Positions 1 to 7,711 of a stretch of 12,926 bases of DNA are shown one piece after another. Made by a program: the position numbers and the translations under genes. Below the pieces are notes generated by a model. It searched no databases, was not told the origin of the DNA, and saw only the letters and a list, made by a program, of their open reading frames with translations. Position 1 is the stretch's first letter. Each line of letters opens with the position of its first letter. Origin of the DNA: RGIG6904 sp024680835. Lineage in GTDB: Bacteria; Bacillota; Clostridia; Lachnospirales; Lachnospiraceae. The DNA lies in the NCBI GenBank assembly GCA_024680835.1, contig JAILBP010000245.1:1-12926 (forward strand), in the 5' to 3' direction.

Positions 1-184
1 TATTGGTATTATTTTTGATCTTTGTACTGTCCGGCAGCATGATATGAGCCAGACCCCCAAGTTTTATGGTAGGATCGTATAATGCAATACCTATGCACGA
101 CCCGAGTCCCAGGGTTATTAATACATCGTCAGAAGTCCCGGCGACCTTCAGATCAGCCATACCGACCTTGATAATATCTCCCAT
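1..184 (-). CDS. cheD: CheD, chemoreceptor glutamine deamidase (3' part outside window)
   Basis: CheD deamidates specific glutamines on methyl-accepting chemotaxis proteins, and its activity and availability are controlled by binding to CheC. Only the first 61 codons are present; the gene runs off the left edge, and the family is usually around 160 residues. The ATG at 182-184 is preceded by AGAGGA at 195-200, 10 nt upstream. The visible protein carries the catalytic signature: Thr24, Cys30 in 'LGLGSCIG' and His47 in 'GGLAHIMLP'. This has the same spacing as the known Thr-Cys-His set of Thermotoga maritima CheD (21/27/44). The gene follows cheC after 45 bp, matching the functional CheC-CheD pair. 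Too short to be found by a minimum-length ORF scan, but the family assignment is secure. Confidence 0.93.
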   Translation of the reverse strand, partial: MGDIIKVGMADLKVAGTSDDVLITLGLGSCIGIALYDPTIKLGGLAHIMLPDSTKIKNNTN

Positions 185-229
185 AACCGTTCTGTCCTCT
201 AATCTATATGTGATACAACAGCTTATTCA

Positions 230-859
230 TCAGTTCAAAGGTATTCCCAATCCTGCAAGGATCTTATCGTACGAATCCTCATCCGGTAAGAGGATGAAAT
301 ATCCGCTGATAGTAAGATCATCAGTAAATTCTGTCTCGATCAAAAGAGCTTTGTCTCCGTATTGCCCAAACTGTATTGCAGGCACCGACAGGATCGAAGC
401 CGCCATATCTACCGCCAAAAATGGAACAGACGGTGTGATGGTAAGATTTGTCATGGAGGATATGGCAGAAAGATATGAACCTGCTATGATGTTACCGATC
501 TCTTTTAGGGCGGACTGCTCCATTTCATTGAAGGTCTCTCCCTCACCGTTACCGCCATATCCGCCCATCAGTGTATTCACAAAATAATGAGCACTGTCAA
601 GCCTCATCAAAAACATCATGGATCCGGAAATATCTGATTCGAGCTCCAGCAGAATTCCGGTGATAACCTCCTCCTCAGGACATATTGCCGTACCGAAATC
701 CGTTATGTTCATAAGCTCAACCTTCGGAACCTTCATATCAACCCTGAGCTGCAGCATGGACGCTACAGCGGTGGTGGCATTTCCCGCTCCAATGTTTCCG
801 ATCTCTCTGAAAACATCCATATATAAACTGTTTACATCATCAAATGAAAAACTACCCAT
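230..859 (-). CDS. cheC: CheC, CheY-phosphate phosphatase with two intact active sites
   Basis: CheC dephosphorylates CheY-P and regulates CheD by complex formation, giving feedback to receptor adaptation. With the ATG at 857-859 the protein is 209 residues, the length of Bacillus subtilis CheC. Both copies of the family motif D/S-x3-E-x2-N-x22-P are present with exact spacing: Asp15/Glu19/Asn22/Pro45 and Ser116/Glu120/Asn123/Pro146. Both phosphatase centres should therefore be functional. I chose this start because GGGAAGG lies 8 nt upstream and the protein then begins directly before the first conserved helix. A GTG at 881-883 would add eight residues and overlap the cheW stop as GTGA, which could indicate coupling, but it has only a weak ribosome site. 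No FliM-like C-terminal domain is present, which argues against FliY. Confidence 0.93.
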   Translation of the reverse strand: MGSFSFDDVNSLYMDVFREIGNIGAGNATTAVASMLQLRVDMKVPKVELMNITDFGTAICPEEEVITGILLELESDISGSMMFLMRLDSAHYFVNTLMGGYGGNGEGETFNEMEQSALKEIGNIIAGSYLSAISSMTNLTITPSVPFLAVDMAASILSVPAIQFGQYGDKALLIETEFTDDLTISGYFILLPDEDSYDKILAGLGIPLN

Positions 860-867
860 ACATTCAA

Positions 868-874
868 CCTTCCC
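868..874 (-). promoter_or_regulatory. Ribosome binding site supporting the cheC ATG
   Basis: On the minus strand this reads GGGAAGG and ends 8 nt before the ATG at 859-857. It lies inside the alternative longer reading that would begin with GTG at 883, so it favours the 209-residue form of CheC. The match to the consensus AGGAGG is imperfect. Confidence 0.55.
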
Positions 875-879
875 GGCGA

Positions 880-1332
880 TCACTCTTCACTAATGACTGA
901 ATTAATCTCAAATATAGAAATAAGATCGTCTTTGTGTTTGCCAATTCCGTTGATAAATGTGTTTTTTGTACCCAGATCATGAGACGGTTTCTCAATATCA
1001 TCAACAGAGAGTGTCACAACTTCTTTGACTGAGTCTACCAGTACACCTATCAATCCATGATCTGCTATCTTCAGGATGATAACTCTGGTCTGACCTGTAA
1101 ATACATCATCTTCAAAGCCCATTTTCCTGCGGATACTCATGACCGGAACGATCTCACCGCGAAGATTTATTATGCCTCTGAAATAAAACTGCGAATTCGG
1201 CACTCTGGTGATATTGGGAAGTCTTACAATATTATCTATATATCTGATATCTATGCCGTACTGCTCGTCTCCAAGCTTGACAACAATAAACTGTTTTGTC
1301 TCAGTACCGACCATATCAAGTTCGTTAGCCAT
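880..1332 (-). CDS. cheW: CheW, chemotaxis coupling protein
   Basis: CheW is the scaffold that joins the regulatory domain of CheA to the cytoplasmic tips of chemoreceptors in signalling arrays. The protein is 150 residues, a normal single-domain CheW. The SH3-like fold is recognisable from 'KQFIVVKLGDEQYGIDI' at about 13-29, the conserved 'FRGIINLRGEIVPV' at 51-64 (with Arg58 in the receptor/CheA contact region) and 'LVDSVKEV' at about 98-105. The start is clear: AGGAGG at 1341-1346 lies 8 nt before the ATG. The gene lies 21 bp after cheA, and its stop is immediately next to or overlaps the cheC start region, so it is almost certainly co-transcribed with both. A CheV is excluded because there is no receiver domain. 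Confidence 0.97.
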   Translation of the reverse strand: MANELDMVGTETKQFIVVKLGDEQYGIDIRYIDNIVRLPNITRVPNSQFYFRGIINLRGEIVPVMSIRRKMGFEDDVFTGQTRVIILKIADHGLIGVLVDSVKEVVTLSVDDIEKPSHDLGTKNTFINGIGKHKDDLISIFEINSVISEE

Positions 1333-1353
1333 CTGTTTATCCTCCTATACGAT

Positions 1354-3489
1354 TTACATCAATGTGTTGACATCAAGGATCAGTGCAACTTCACCATCAC
1401 CCAGGATGGTAGCTCCGCTTATTATCTTGTCTTCATTGGTAATGAACTTACCTAAGGACTTGATAACTATCTCCTGCTGTCCGATAAGATTGTCAACTAC
1501 CAGACCAACCAGTTTATCGCCCTTTGCCACAACAACCACAACCAGGCTCTCCGGCTCCTCGCCGCTCTTCTCAATGCCAAGGAGATTATCAAGTCTGATG
1601 ATCGGGATGACCTGACCTCTCAAATGTATGACTTCCTTAGCCTCAACATATTTGATGTCTGATAACGGAATATCCTCAATACCTGAGATAGACCCCAGAG
1701 CGATGGCATATTTCTCTGTTCCAACCTCCACCATAAGCGCCTGTATGATGGCTAACGTAAGCGGAAGTCTGACTGTGAAAGTAGTACCCTCACCAAGCTT
1801 GGTCTTAACATCCACATCGCCGCCAAGCTGCTGGATACCGCTCTTTACAACATCCAGTCCCACTCCTCTTCCGGATATATCCGTAATGGTCTTTGCCATC
1901 GAGAAGCTTGGCATGAACAGGAAATCGATGATCTCCTTTTCAGAGAGATTCTCTGCCTGTTCCGGAGTTACAATACCTCTCTCTATCGCCTTCTTTTTAA
2001 CGTTCTCGGTATCAATACCGTTACCGTCGTCGGAAACCTGGATTATGACATTATTACCTTCCTGGAAAGCATCCAGAGTGATAGTACCGACTTCCGGCTT
2101 GCCTCTCTGTGCACGGATCTCTGCACTCTCAAGACCATGGTCTGCCGAGTTGCGCAGGAGGTGCTGTAAAGGATCACCAATCTGATCCACAACAGTACGG
2201 TCAAGCTCCGTCTCCTCACCTGACATGTGAAGTTCCATCTTTTTATTAAGCTTTCGTGAAAGATCCCTGATCATACGGGGATATTTATTTACTACGCTCT
2301 CGATAGGCACCATCCTGACCTTCATAACAGATTCATGAAGATTGGTAGTGATACGCTCAAGGTATTCTATCTGGTCATGGAAGCCCTGCTTGTCAGACAT
2401 TACGTTCTCATTGGTGCTGATAGATGCCAATGAGTTCTTGGCGATGATAAGCTCGGAAACCTGATTCATCAACGCATCCAGTTTTTCGATGTCAACACGC
2501 ACAGTACGGCTCGCAACAGGCTTTGAAACTGCCTTTCCTCCCGTTGCCTGTGTCTTTGCAGGAGCCTGTGATGAACTCTCTTCGGATTCAGCCTTTATCT
2601 CCGCAGGTTTGGTCTCTTCCTCTCCGGAAGATGTATCCTCCTCTGCTCCGCCGTCAGAGGTCTCCTCCTGACGGGTACCGTCCAGCATATCATCCGTTAT
2701 CTCACCACATGCAACGGTCTCGATCTCAGACACTCCGAGAATCGCTTTCTTGAGGGTGTCAACATCATTATCAGTTGCGACAAAAATGTTAAAGTACTCC
2801 TCAAATTTTTCATCCTCTATATCCTGTGAAGAAGGATTGTAATAGATTATCTCACCCAGATCCTCAACAGCCTTGAATACAAGGAAAGCTCTTGCCGCTT
2901 TCAGCAGACAGTCACTTGCAACATATACGGTAAAGCCGAATATGTTTTTACCCGCATCTCTGGCATCGGAGACCTTTTTGTCTATGGTATCAAAATCGCC
3001 GCCATCCAGGAAATGAGCCACTGTTCCGTCTGAGGAATCACTCTTTGCGGCAGCAGCCGGCGCCTCCTCTTTGGGCGGCTGAGCCTGCTCTGCCTCTGCA
3101 GCCTCCGAACCGTCTATAAAAGAATTGAGTTTTTTGATAATGGCTTCATTGTCATTCTCGCCCTCATTCTGAGTTTCTTTGATGTTATTAAGGTATCCCT
3201 CGATAGCATCAAGGCACTGGAATAAAAGATCGATCATATTGGAATTGACCTTTATCTTGTCACTCCTGACTTCCTGAAAAACATTTTCCATGTCATGGGT
3301 CAGATGCTGCATGCGCTTAAAGCCCATAGTACCGGCCATACCTTTAAGTGAGTGAGCAGCACGGAATATCTCATTGATGGTGTCCTTGTCTTCCGGCTCG
3401 TTTTCAAGAGTCATAATGTTATCGCTGAGACTCTGAATATGCTCACTGGTCTCATCGATAAAGATTTCCAAATACTGACTTACATCCAT
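1354..3489 (-). CDS. cheA: CheA, chemotaxis histidine kinase
   Basis: CheA autophosphorylates on a histidine under receptor control and passes the phosphate to CheY and CheB. With the ATG at 3489 the protein is 711 residues. Domains in order: HPt/P1 at about 1-125 with phospho-acceptor His46 in 'AAHSLKGMAG'; an Ala/Glu-rich linker; a P2 CheY/CheB-docking domain at about 180-265; an acidic Ser/Glu linker at about 270-325; a P3 dimerisation hairpin at about 328-395; an HATPase P4 domain with N box 'HLLRNSADHGLE' (443-454), G1 'DDGNGID' (487-493), F box 'FMPSFS' (525-530) and G2 'GRGVGLDVV' (540-548); and a CheW-like P5 at about 575-711. All catalytic motifs are intact. A TTG at 3531 in the same frame would add 14 residues and overlap cheB, but a strong Shine-Dalgarno sequence sits before the internal ATG, and 'MDVSQYLEIFIDE' resembles the normal CheA N-terminus. 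Confidence 0.98.
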   Translation of the reverse strand: MDVSQYLEIFIDETSEHIQSLSDNIMTLENEPEDKDTINEIFRAAHSLKGMAGTMGFKRMQHLTHDMENVFQEVRSDKIKVNSNMIDLLFQCLDAIEGYLNNIKETQNEGENDNEAIIKKLNSFIDGSEAAEAEQAQPPKEEAPAAAAKSDSSDGTVAHFLDGGDFDTIDKKVSDARDAGKNIFGFTVYVASDCLLKAARAFLVFKAVEDLGEIIYYNPSSQDIEDEKFEEYFNIFVATDNDVDTLKKAILGVSEIETVACGEITDDMLDGTRQEETSDGGAEEDTSSGEEETKPAEIKAESEESSSQAPAKTQATGGKAVSKPVASRTVRVDIEKLDALMNQVSELIIAKNSLASISTNENVMSDKQGFHDQIEYLERITTNLHESVMKVRMVPIESVVNKYPRMIRDLSRKLNKKMELHMSGEETELDRTVVDQIGDPLQHLLRNSADHGLESAEIRAQRGKPEVGTITLDAFQEGNNVIIQVSDDGNGIDTENVKKKAIERGIVTPEQAENLSEKEIIDFLFMPSFSMAKTITDISGRGVGLDVVKSGIQQLGGDVDVKTKLGEGTTFTVRLPLTLAIIQALMVEVGTEKYAIALGSISGIEDIPLSDIKYVEAKEVIHLRGQVIPIIRLDNLLGIEKSGEEPESLVVVVVAKGDKLVGLVVDNLIGQQEIVIKSLGKFITNEDKIISGATILGDGEVALILDVNTLM

Positions 3490-3496
3490 TTCCAAA

Positions 3497-3502
3497 CCCT
3501 CC
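3497..3502 (-). promoter_or_regulatory. Ribosome binding site that decides the cheA start
   Basis: On the minus strand this is GGAGGG, 7 nt upstream of the ATG at 3489-3487. It lies within the longer reading from TTG at 3531 and shows that translation starts at the ATG. This leaves a 25-bp gap after cheB rather than a 17-bp overlap. Confidence 0.85.
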
Positions 3503-3514
3503 GTTTTTCTGTGA

Positions 3515-4603
3515 TCATCTGTAAACCCCAACGCGTTTCATCGCTGCTCCTGCTATCAGCTCCAGAGGAAGGACTTCATTTGAAAGTCCGGTCTCCGCTA
3601 TGGCCTTCGGCATGCCGTAAACTATGCTCGTCTGCGCATCCTGGCTGATAACATATGTTTTTTTATGTTTTGAAAGCTCCACTATACCTTCCGTACCGTC
3701 TGCCCCCATGCCTGTCAATACCACACACACTATCTCATCATATTTAGAGTTTGACAGTGATCTGTACATTACGTTGGCGCATGGTCTGAGTCCGCCAATG
3801 GCAGGTTTTTCATTAAGTCTTATCCTGTGAACACCACCGGCTTCCGCAGCTATCTCCATATGCCTGCCTCCGGGAGCTATATATACATGTCCATTTTTAA
3901 GGGCCTCTCCGTCAACAGCCTCCGAGACCTCAACCTCACTGATCTCATTTAATCTGTCAGCCAGAGATTTCGTAAATCCCACCGGCATATGCTGAACCAG
4001 GACGCAGGGTGCATCCATGTTTTTACTCAGATACGGTATCACGCTCTGAAGGGATTTAGGTCCTCCCGTCGAACAAGCCAAAGCGATGATACGGTTGCCT
4101 CCTGCGGGAGCTGTCTGCTTTGCTGCGGCAGGTGTCTGTGTACGAGGCAGTTCCGTTTTTACCGTATGTATCTTGGTCCTCACTTCAGAGACATTGTATG
4201 TGGATACCACCTTCAACATGGTCTCTATCTTGGCTCTGTAACCGGCTGTCTTCAGCTTTGAAATATCTTCAGGCTTTGCTATGAAATCAACTGCGCCGAG
4301 CTCCATGCATCTGATGGTGATATCTGCATTTTCCGTAGTATATGTGCTGACCATGAGAGTCGTGATATTGATACCCCGGTCCTGAATCTCTCTCAAAAGA
4401 CGGATCCCGTCCATCCTCGGCATTTCCACATCCAGTATCATGGCATCATAGTGTTCCGAACTCTGCAATGCCTCCAGAGCTTCTACCCCGTCTCTGCAGG
4501 TTTTTACGACTTGAAAGCCATCTATTGAATTGATTATATCACAAAAAACTCTTCTCATGAGTGCAGAGTCATCTACAATCATGATTTTTTTCATTAATGA
4601 CAT
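3515..4603 (-). CDS. cheB: CheB, receptor methylesterase/glutamine deamidase response regulator
   Basis: CheB removes methyl groups from receptor glutamates (and can deamidate glutamines) when its receiver domain is phosphorylated by CheA, which provides adaptation. The 362-residue protein has a receiver domain at about 4-125 with acidic pair Asp11/Asp12, phospho-acceptor Asp58 in 'MILDVEMPRMDG', Ser86/Thr87 and Lys110 in 'FIAKP'. A linker at about 135-168 follows. The methylesterase domain runs from about 170 to 358 with the catalytic triad Ser178 in 'ACSTGGP', His205 in 'VQHMP' and Asp302 in 'GMGADGT'. The ATG at 4601-4603 follows a GAGGAAGG-type ribosome site, and only 1 bp separates it from the stop of the PilZ gene, so the two are probably translationally coupled. 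An in-frame ATG three codons later is a less likely start. Confidence 0.98.
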   Translation of the reverse strand: MSLMKKIMIVDDSALMRRVFCDIINSIDGFQVVKTCRDGVEALEALQSSEHYDAMILDVEMPRMDGIRLLREIQDRGINITTLMVSTYTTENADITIRCMELGAVDFIAKPEDISKLKTAGYRAKIETMLKVVSTYNVSEVRTKIHTVKTELPRTQTPAAAKQTAPAGGNRIIALACSTGGPKSLQSVIPYLSKNMDAPCVLVQHMPVGFTKSLADRLNEISEVEVSEAVDGEALKNGHVYIAPGGRHMEIAAEAGGVHRIRLNEKPAIGGLRPCANVMYRSLSNSKYDEIVCVVLTGMGADGTEGIVELSKHKKTYVISQDAQTSIVYGMPKAIAETGLSNEVLPLELIAGAAMKRVGVYR

Positions 4604-4604
4604 T

Positions 4605-5342
4605 CTACCTTCCTCTCTGCCTCAGCTTTCTGTCCTCATCGAAAATGTATTTTATGATACTGTCCTGTATCTTCGGCGTATGTATGCAGAACTCGATGCG
4701 GGTCTCATACCTGTCCGTAGCGTTAATTGCCCTTACGGAAGATATTATCCTGCCTGCCAGCACGAATACTTCATTTACATTTTCTCCATTCAGTCCCAGC
4801 TTTACAGCTATGTAAGTTCCCGCCTCCATCATCTGCATGGAGATATATCTGATTCCGCCGCCCGACAGATCAACAGCCACTCCGCTTTGCATGGTGGCAG
4901 CGATCTCCTCCTGCTCGATAATGGCAGCAAGTTCTCTTTCCAGGCGTCGTTTTGCTATCTCCTCCGTGATGACATATGTCTGGATCCCTATGATGCACTG
5001 AAGCCTGAAATACTCCCTGCGCTGATACTTTACCAGCTCGGTGGTGAGGGCAACCGTAGCCGTATAGATGTTATTGTCCTTATGTCTGGACGCAACCTGT
5101 CCCATGGCCCTGTACAGTCCCTTTGAAGTGTAAAAAACCATCTCATAGGTAATGCCGACATCCAACAAGATCATACGTCCCATATCATAGGGCATTGCAA
5201 TGACCACGTTGTCTCCGACAAAATCGAGTACCTGACTTGCCATGACCGAAACCTTCTCACCGGTTCTCTCTGCCCTGTTTATGGCGCTGACAGACCTGAC
5301 ATCTATTTTATCTCCCGGCCGCAATATACTGTCTAAAGCCAT
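4605..5342 (-). CDS. YcgR-like flagellar brake protein with PilZ c-di-GMP-binding domain
   Basis: Proteins of this family bind cyclic di-GMP and slow or bias the flagellar motor (YcgR in enterics, DgrA/YpfA/MotI in Bacillus). The 245-residue protein has a YcgR-type N-terminal beta domain at about 8-103 and a C-terminal PilZ domain from about 105 to 235. Both ligand-binding motifs are intact: RxxxR as 'RREYFR' (Arg109 and Arg113) and D/NxSxxG as 'DLSGGG' (Asp158, Ser160, Gly163). Between the two motifs lie about 44 residues, including a strongly charged, probably helical stretch at about 125-149, which looks longer than in minimal PilZ domains. AGGAGG lies 5 nt before the ATG. A 79-bp gap separates it from flhG, and it is 1 bp from cheB. 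There is no signal peptide or membrane segment, so the protein is cytoplasmic. The exact partner (MotA, FliG or another) cannot be told from sequence. Confidence 0.92.
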   Translation of the reverse strand: MALDSILRPGDKIDVRSVSAINRAERTGEKVSVMASQVLDFVGDNVVIAMPYDMGRMILLDVGITYEMVFYTSKGLYRAMGQVASRHKDNNIYTATVALTTELVKYQRREYFRLQCIIGIQTYVITEEIAKRRLERELAAIIEQEEIAATMQSGVAVDLSGGGIRYISMQMMEAGTYIAVKLGLNGENVNEVFVLAGRIISSVRAINATDRYETRIEFCIHTPKIQDSIIKYIFDEDRKLRQRGR

Positions 5343-5421
5343 ATCTACCTCCTGAATACTATACCCCTTAAATACAACATCCGGCTTATCGCCTCTACTT
5401 CAATATCCGACAGTCAAAATC

Positions 5422-6327
5422 TCATCTGCCAAAAAGTCCCGAGATCAGTCCCGCGATCCCCCTTGACATATTGTAATATGTATACTCCCCGCTCAGGAGA
5501 TTACCCGCAATACATTCATATGCCTTTGATGCCGGCGCCTTCGGCGCATGCAAAGATACCGCTTTCTGCGCTCTTATGGCTGCATCTATGGCCGGATCCT
5601 GCGGCACGAGCCCAAGATAATTGAGGGAGCCGCCCAAAAACCTGTCCACCACCGTGTTCAGCTTTTGATAAACCGCATCCCCGTCCTCCGATGATGTGGC
5701 GCGGTTCGCTATAACATTGACTTTGGCATTTGTCCTGTCAAACTTCGGACTCTTATATAATGTCTTCAGCAGTGAATAAGAATCAGTCAGCGAGCTGGGC
5801 TCCGGCGTGGATACCAGTATTATCTCCGAGCTTGCAAACACAAACTCCATAACCTGATCCGAAATTCCCGCCCCCGTATCTATCAATATGATATCTGCCA
5901 TGGAATCCAGCTGAGCCAGATTTTTCACCAGATATATCACCTGATCTTTTGATATATTGGAAAGCCCCACAACGCCTGAACCTCCGGATATAAAACCGAT
6001 ATCCAAAGGACCCGGAGTTATAACGTCCTTTATATTCATACCTCTGAATATGACATCCGAGAGATTGTGGGAAGGTATGGCTCCGAACATAACCTCCACG
6101 TTGGCAAGCCCTATGTCCGCATCAAAGATGATGACTTTCTTTCCCCTCTTGGAAAACTGTACCGCAAGGTTTACTGTGGTATTGGATTTTCCCACACCGC
6201 CTTTCCCGCTGGTGACAGTAATGACCCTGGCATGCCCGGATGCCGGATCCGCAGTATTGGCAACTGCATATGCATTCGCAGCATTCCGCTGTTTGATGAT
6301 GTTTCTCAGATTGGAAGCCTGATCCAT
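5422..6327 (-). CDS. flhG: FlhG (YlxH), MinD-like ATPase controlling flagellar number and placement
   Basis: FlhG is a ParA/MinD-family ATPase that stimulates the FlhF GTPase and limits or positions flagellar basal bodies. From the ATG at 6327 the protein is 301 residues, the usual size. It begins with the FlhF-activating element DQAxxLR (residues 2-8, 'DQASNLR'). Next come the deviant Walker A 'SGKGGVGKS' (40-48, with signature Lys42 and Lys47), the switch I region 'DADIGLANV' (69-77) and Walker B/switch II 'LIDTGAG' (148-154). The C-terminus 'IAGLISGLFGR' looks like the amphipathic membrane-targeting helix of this family. A GTG at 6348 in frame would add seven residues, but GGAGGTG lies correctly before the ATG, and DQAxxLR is normally at the very N-terminus. 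The gap to flhF is 1 bp, fitting production of the two partners together. Confidence 0.96.
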   Translation of the reverse strand: MDQASNLRNIIKQRNAANAYAVANTADPASGHARVITVTSGKGGVGKSNTTVNLAVQFSKRGKKVIIFDADIGLANVEVMFGAIPSHNLSDVIFRGMNIKDVITPGPLDIGFISGGSGVVGLSNISKDQVIYLVKNLAQLDSMADIILIDTGAGISDQVMEFVFASSEIILVSTPEPSSLTDSYSLLKTLYKSPKFDRTNAKVNVIANRATSSEDGDAVYQKLNTVVDRFLGGSLNYLGLVPQDPAIDAAIRAQKAVSLHAPKAPASKAYECIAGNLLSGEYTYYNMSRGIAGLISGLFGR

Positions 6328-6328
6328 A

Positions 6329-7711
6329 TTACTCACCTCCGTTATCACCGCCGAGCAGCGCTTTTACCGTTGCCTGCGTATCGAACACGGAAATGTCGTC
6401 AGGAACATTCTGTCCGTTTGTGACATAGGAAATCGATGAACCGGTATACTGGCTGATATTGTAAAGATTTCCGTAGACATCGGTCTCATCGAGCTTGGTA
6501 AATATCAGCGAGTAATCGGATATCTGCCTGTATGTATCGCATATTTCCTTAAGATCCCTGTATTTGGTGACCAGTGACAGCACAAGATACACTGTCACAT
6601 CCAAACCGGCGGGCACATTTTTAATGAGTTCCGCCGTATCTTCCTTTTGGGATGTGTTCTTGTGTGAAAAACCTGCCGTATCCACGAAGATCATGTCATA
6701 GTTTCTGAATTCCTCTATGGCTACATACAGCTCTTCCGGCTTATAGATAATGTTCAGCGGCGCTTCCAGGATATTGGCATATGTCTTCAGCTGGTCCGCT
6801 GCAGCTATCCTGTATGTATCCGCCGACAGAAATGCCACGCTCTTTCCCTCGCCGACTTTATATCGGGATGCGATCTTAGCTATGGTCGTGGTCTTACCTA
6901 CACCCGTAGGTCCTATAAAAAATACGATCTTCGGCTTTTTACCTTCGGTCTCTATCTCCCTTGTATCACCGAAGTTGAGTACCATCTTCTGATATACATT
7001 GGACAAGATATGGTCTATTGATGAGCTTCCCCTTATGACCTTCATGAGATCGTCCAGAAGCTTGTTGATATAGCGCTCGTCAACCTCATTGTTTAGCAAT
7101 ATCCTGTACAAAGTCTTGATGAACGCAGGGTTTTCGCCCTCGCGCAAACCGTTATCTTCCGTGAATTTGTGGTCATATCCCGCAAAAGTTTCATTTTTGG
7201 ATTTCTGTCTGGAGTCCTCAGCCAGAGTCTGTTCCAAAAGATTCTGAAGGTTTCCGAGTCTCTTCTCAATATAATCCGTTTCAGACATTATGTCATTCTG
7301 CGAATGAGCGGGAGCCTTGTCCGTGACTGTTTTTTGCTCCGTTAAAACCTCAGTCTTTGCCGTGTCTGCCTTCCTCTTATTGGTGTATGTGATGCTCTCC
7401 GCAGGCTTATAAGCCGTATCATGAAGATCATTCAATGACAGCTCCTCATCCGCGGAAAGATCTATGGTTCCTTCTTTTACAGCAATCTCAGACGGTTTTG
7501 ACACTGTCCTCGGCGTTACAGCGGCAGAAACAGCAGTATTTCTCTCATCCAAAGCAGCCGTGACCTCGTACATGCTGGTCTTTAAGAAACCGAAAAGTCC
7601 CTTCGGCTTCACCACCCTGGTGCTCATGATCAAAACATCCTGCCCCATTTTCTCCTTTGCAAGAGCGATCGCTTCCTCTTCAGTTTTTCCCTGAAACTTG
7701 TTTATGGTCAT
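6329..7711 (-). CDS. flhF: FlhF, SRP-type GTPase for flagellar positioning
   Basis: FlhF belongs to the SRP GTPase subfamily with Ffh and FtsY, and marks the site where early flagellar proteins assemble. The protein is 460 residues. The N-terminal B domain starts with 'MTINKFQGKTEEEAIALAKE'. A low-complexity, charged linker covers about 55-175, an N domain about 190-255, and the G domain about 258-455. GTPase motifs are intact: P loop 'GPTGVGKTTT' (267-276), 'DTYRIAAADQL' (298-308), 'DTAG' (344-347) and 'TKLDET' (405-410). The ATG directly abuts the flhA stop codon with no intervening base, and only a weak GGTGA precedes it, so translation is probably coupled to flhA. The neighbouring flhG encodes its activating ATPase. 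FtsY is excluded by the B domain and the context. Confidence 0.97.
   Translation of the reverse strand: MTINKFQGKTEEEAIALAKEKMGQDVLIMSTRVVKPKGLFGFLKTSMYEVTAALDERNTAVSAAVTPRTVSKPSEIAVKEGTIDLSADEELSLNDLHDTAYKPAESITYTNKRKADTAKTEVLTEQKTVTDKAPAHSQNDIMSETDYIEKRLGNLQNLLEQTLAEDSRQKSKNETFAGYDHKFTEDNGLREGENPAFIKTLYRILLNNEVDERYINKLLDDLMKVIRGSSSIDHILSNVYQKMVLNFGDTREIETEGKKPKIVFFIGPTGVGKTTTIAKIASRYKVGEGKSVAFLSADTYRIAAADQLKTYANILEAPLNIIYKPEELYVAIEEFRNYDMIFVDTAGFSHKNTSQKEDTAELIKNVPAGLDVTVYLVLSLVTKYRDLKEICDTYRQISDYSLIFTKLDETDVYGNLYNISQYTGSSISYVTNGQNVPDDISVFDTQATVKALLGGDNGGE
6334..6340 (-). promoter_or_regulatory. Ribosome binding site that decides the flhG start
   Basis: On the minus strand this is GGAGGTG; its GGAGG core ends 8 nt before the ATG at 6327-6325. 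It overlaps the last codons of flhF and lies within the longer reading that would start with GTG at 6348, so the ATG is preferred. Confidence 0.85.

Noticed and set aside
230..859. FliY or CheX instead of CheC
   Set aside because: FliY carries an additional FliN-like C-terminal domain and CheX has a single active site; this 209-residue protein has two phosphatase motifs with exact spacing and is followed by cheD.
5380..5425. Possible sigma-D (sigma-28) promoter in the flhG-pilZ gap, based on GGCGATAA
   Set aside because: The -10-like octamer has one mismatch, but no TAAA-type -35 occurs about 15 nt upstream, so it does not stand as a promoter.
6325..7711. A non-flagellar (virulence) type III secretion locus
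   Set aside because: The presence of FlhF, FlhG and a full set of chemotaxis genes in the same operon makes this a flagellar locus.
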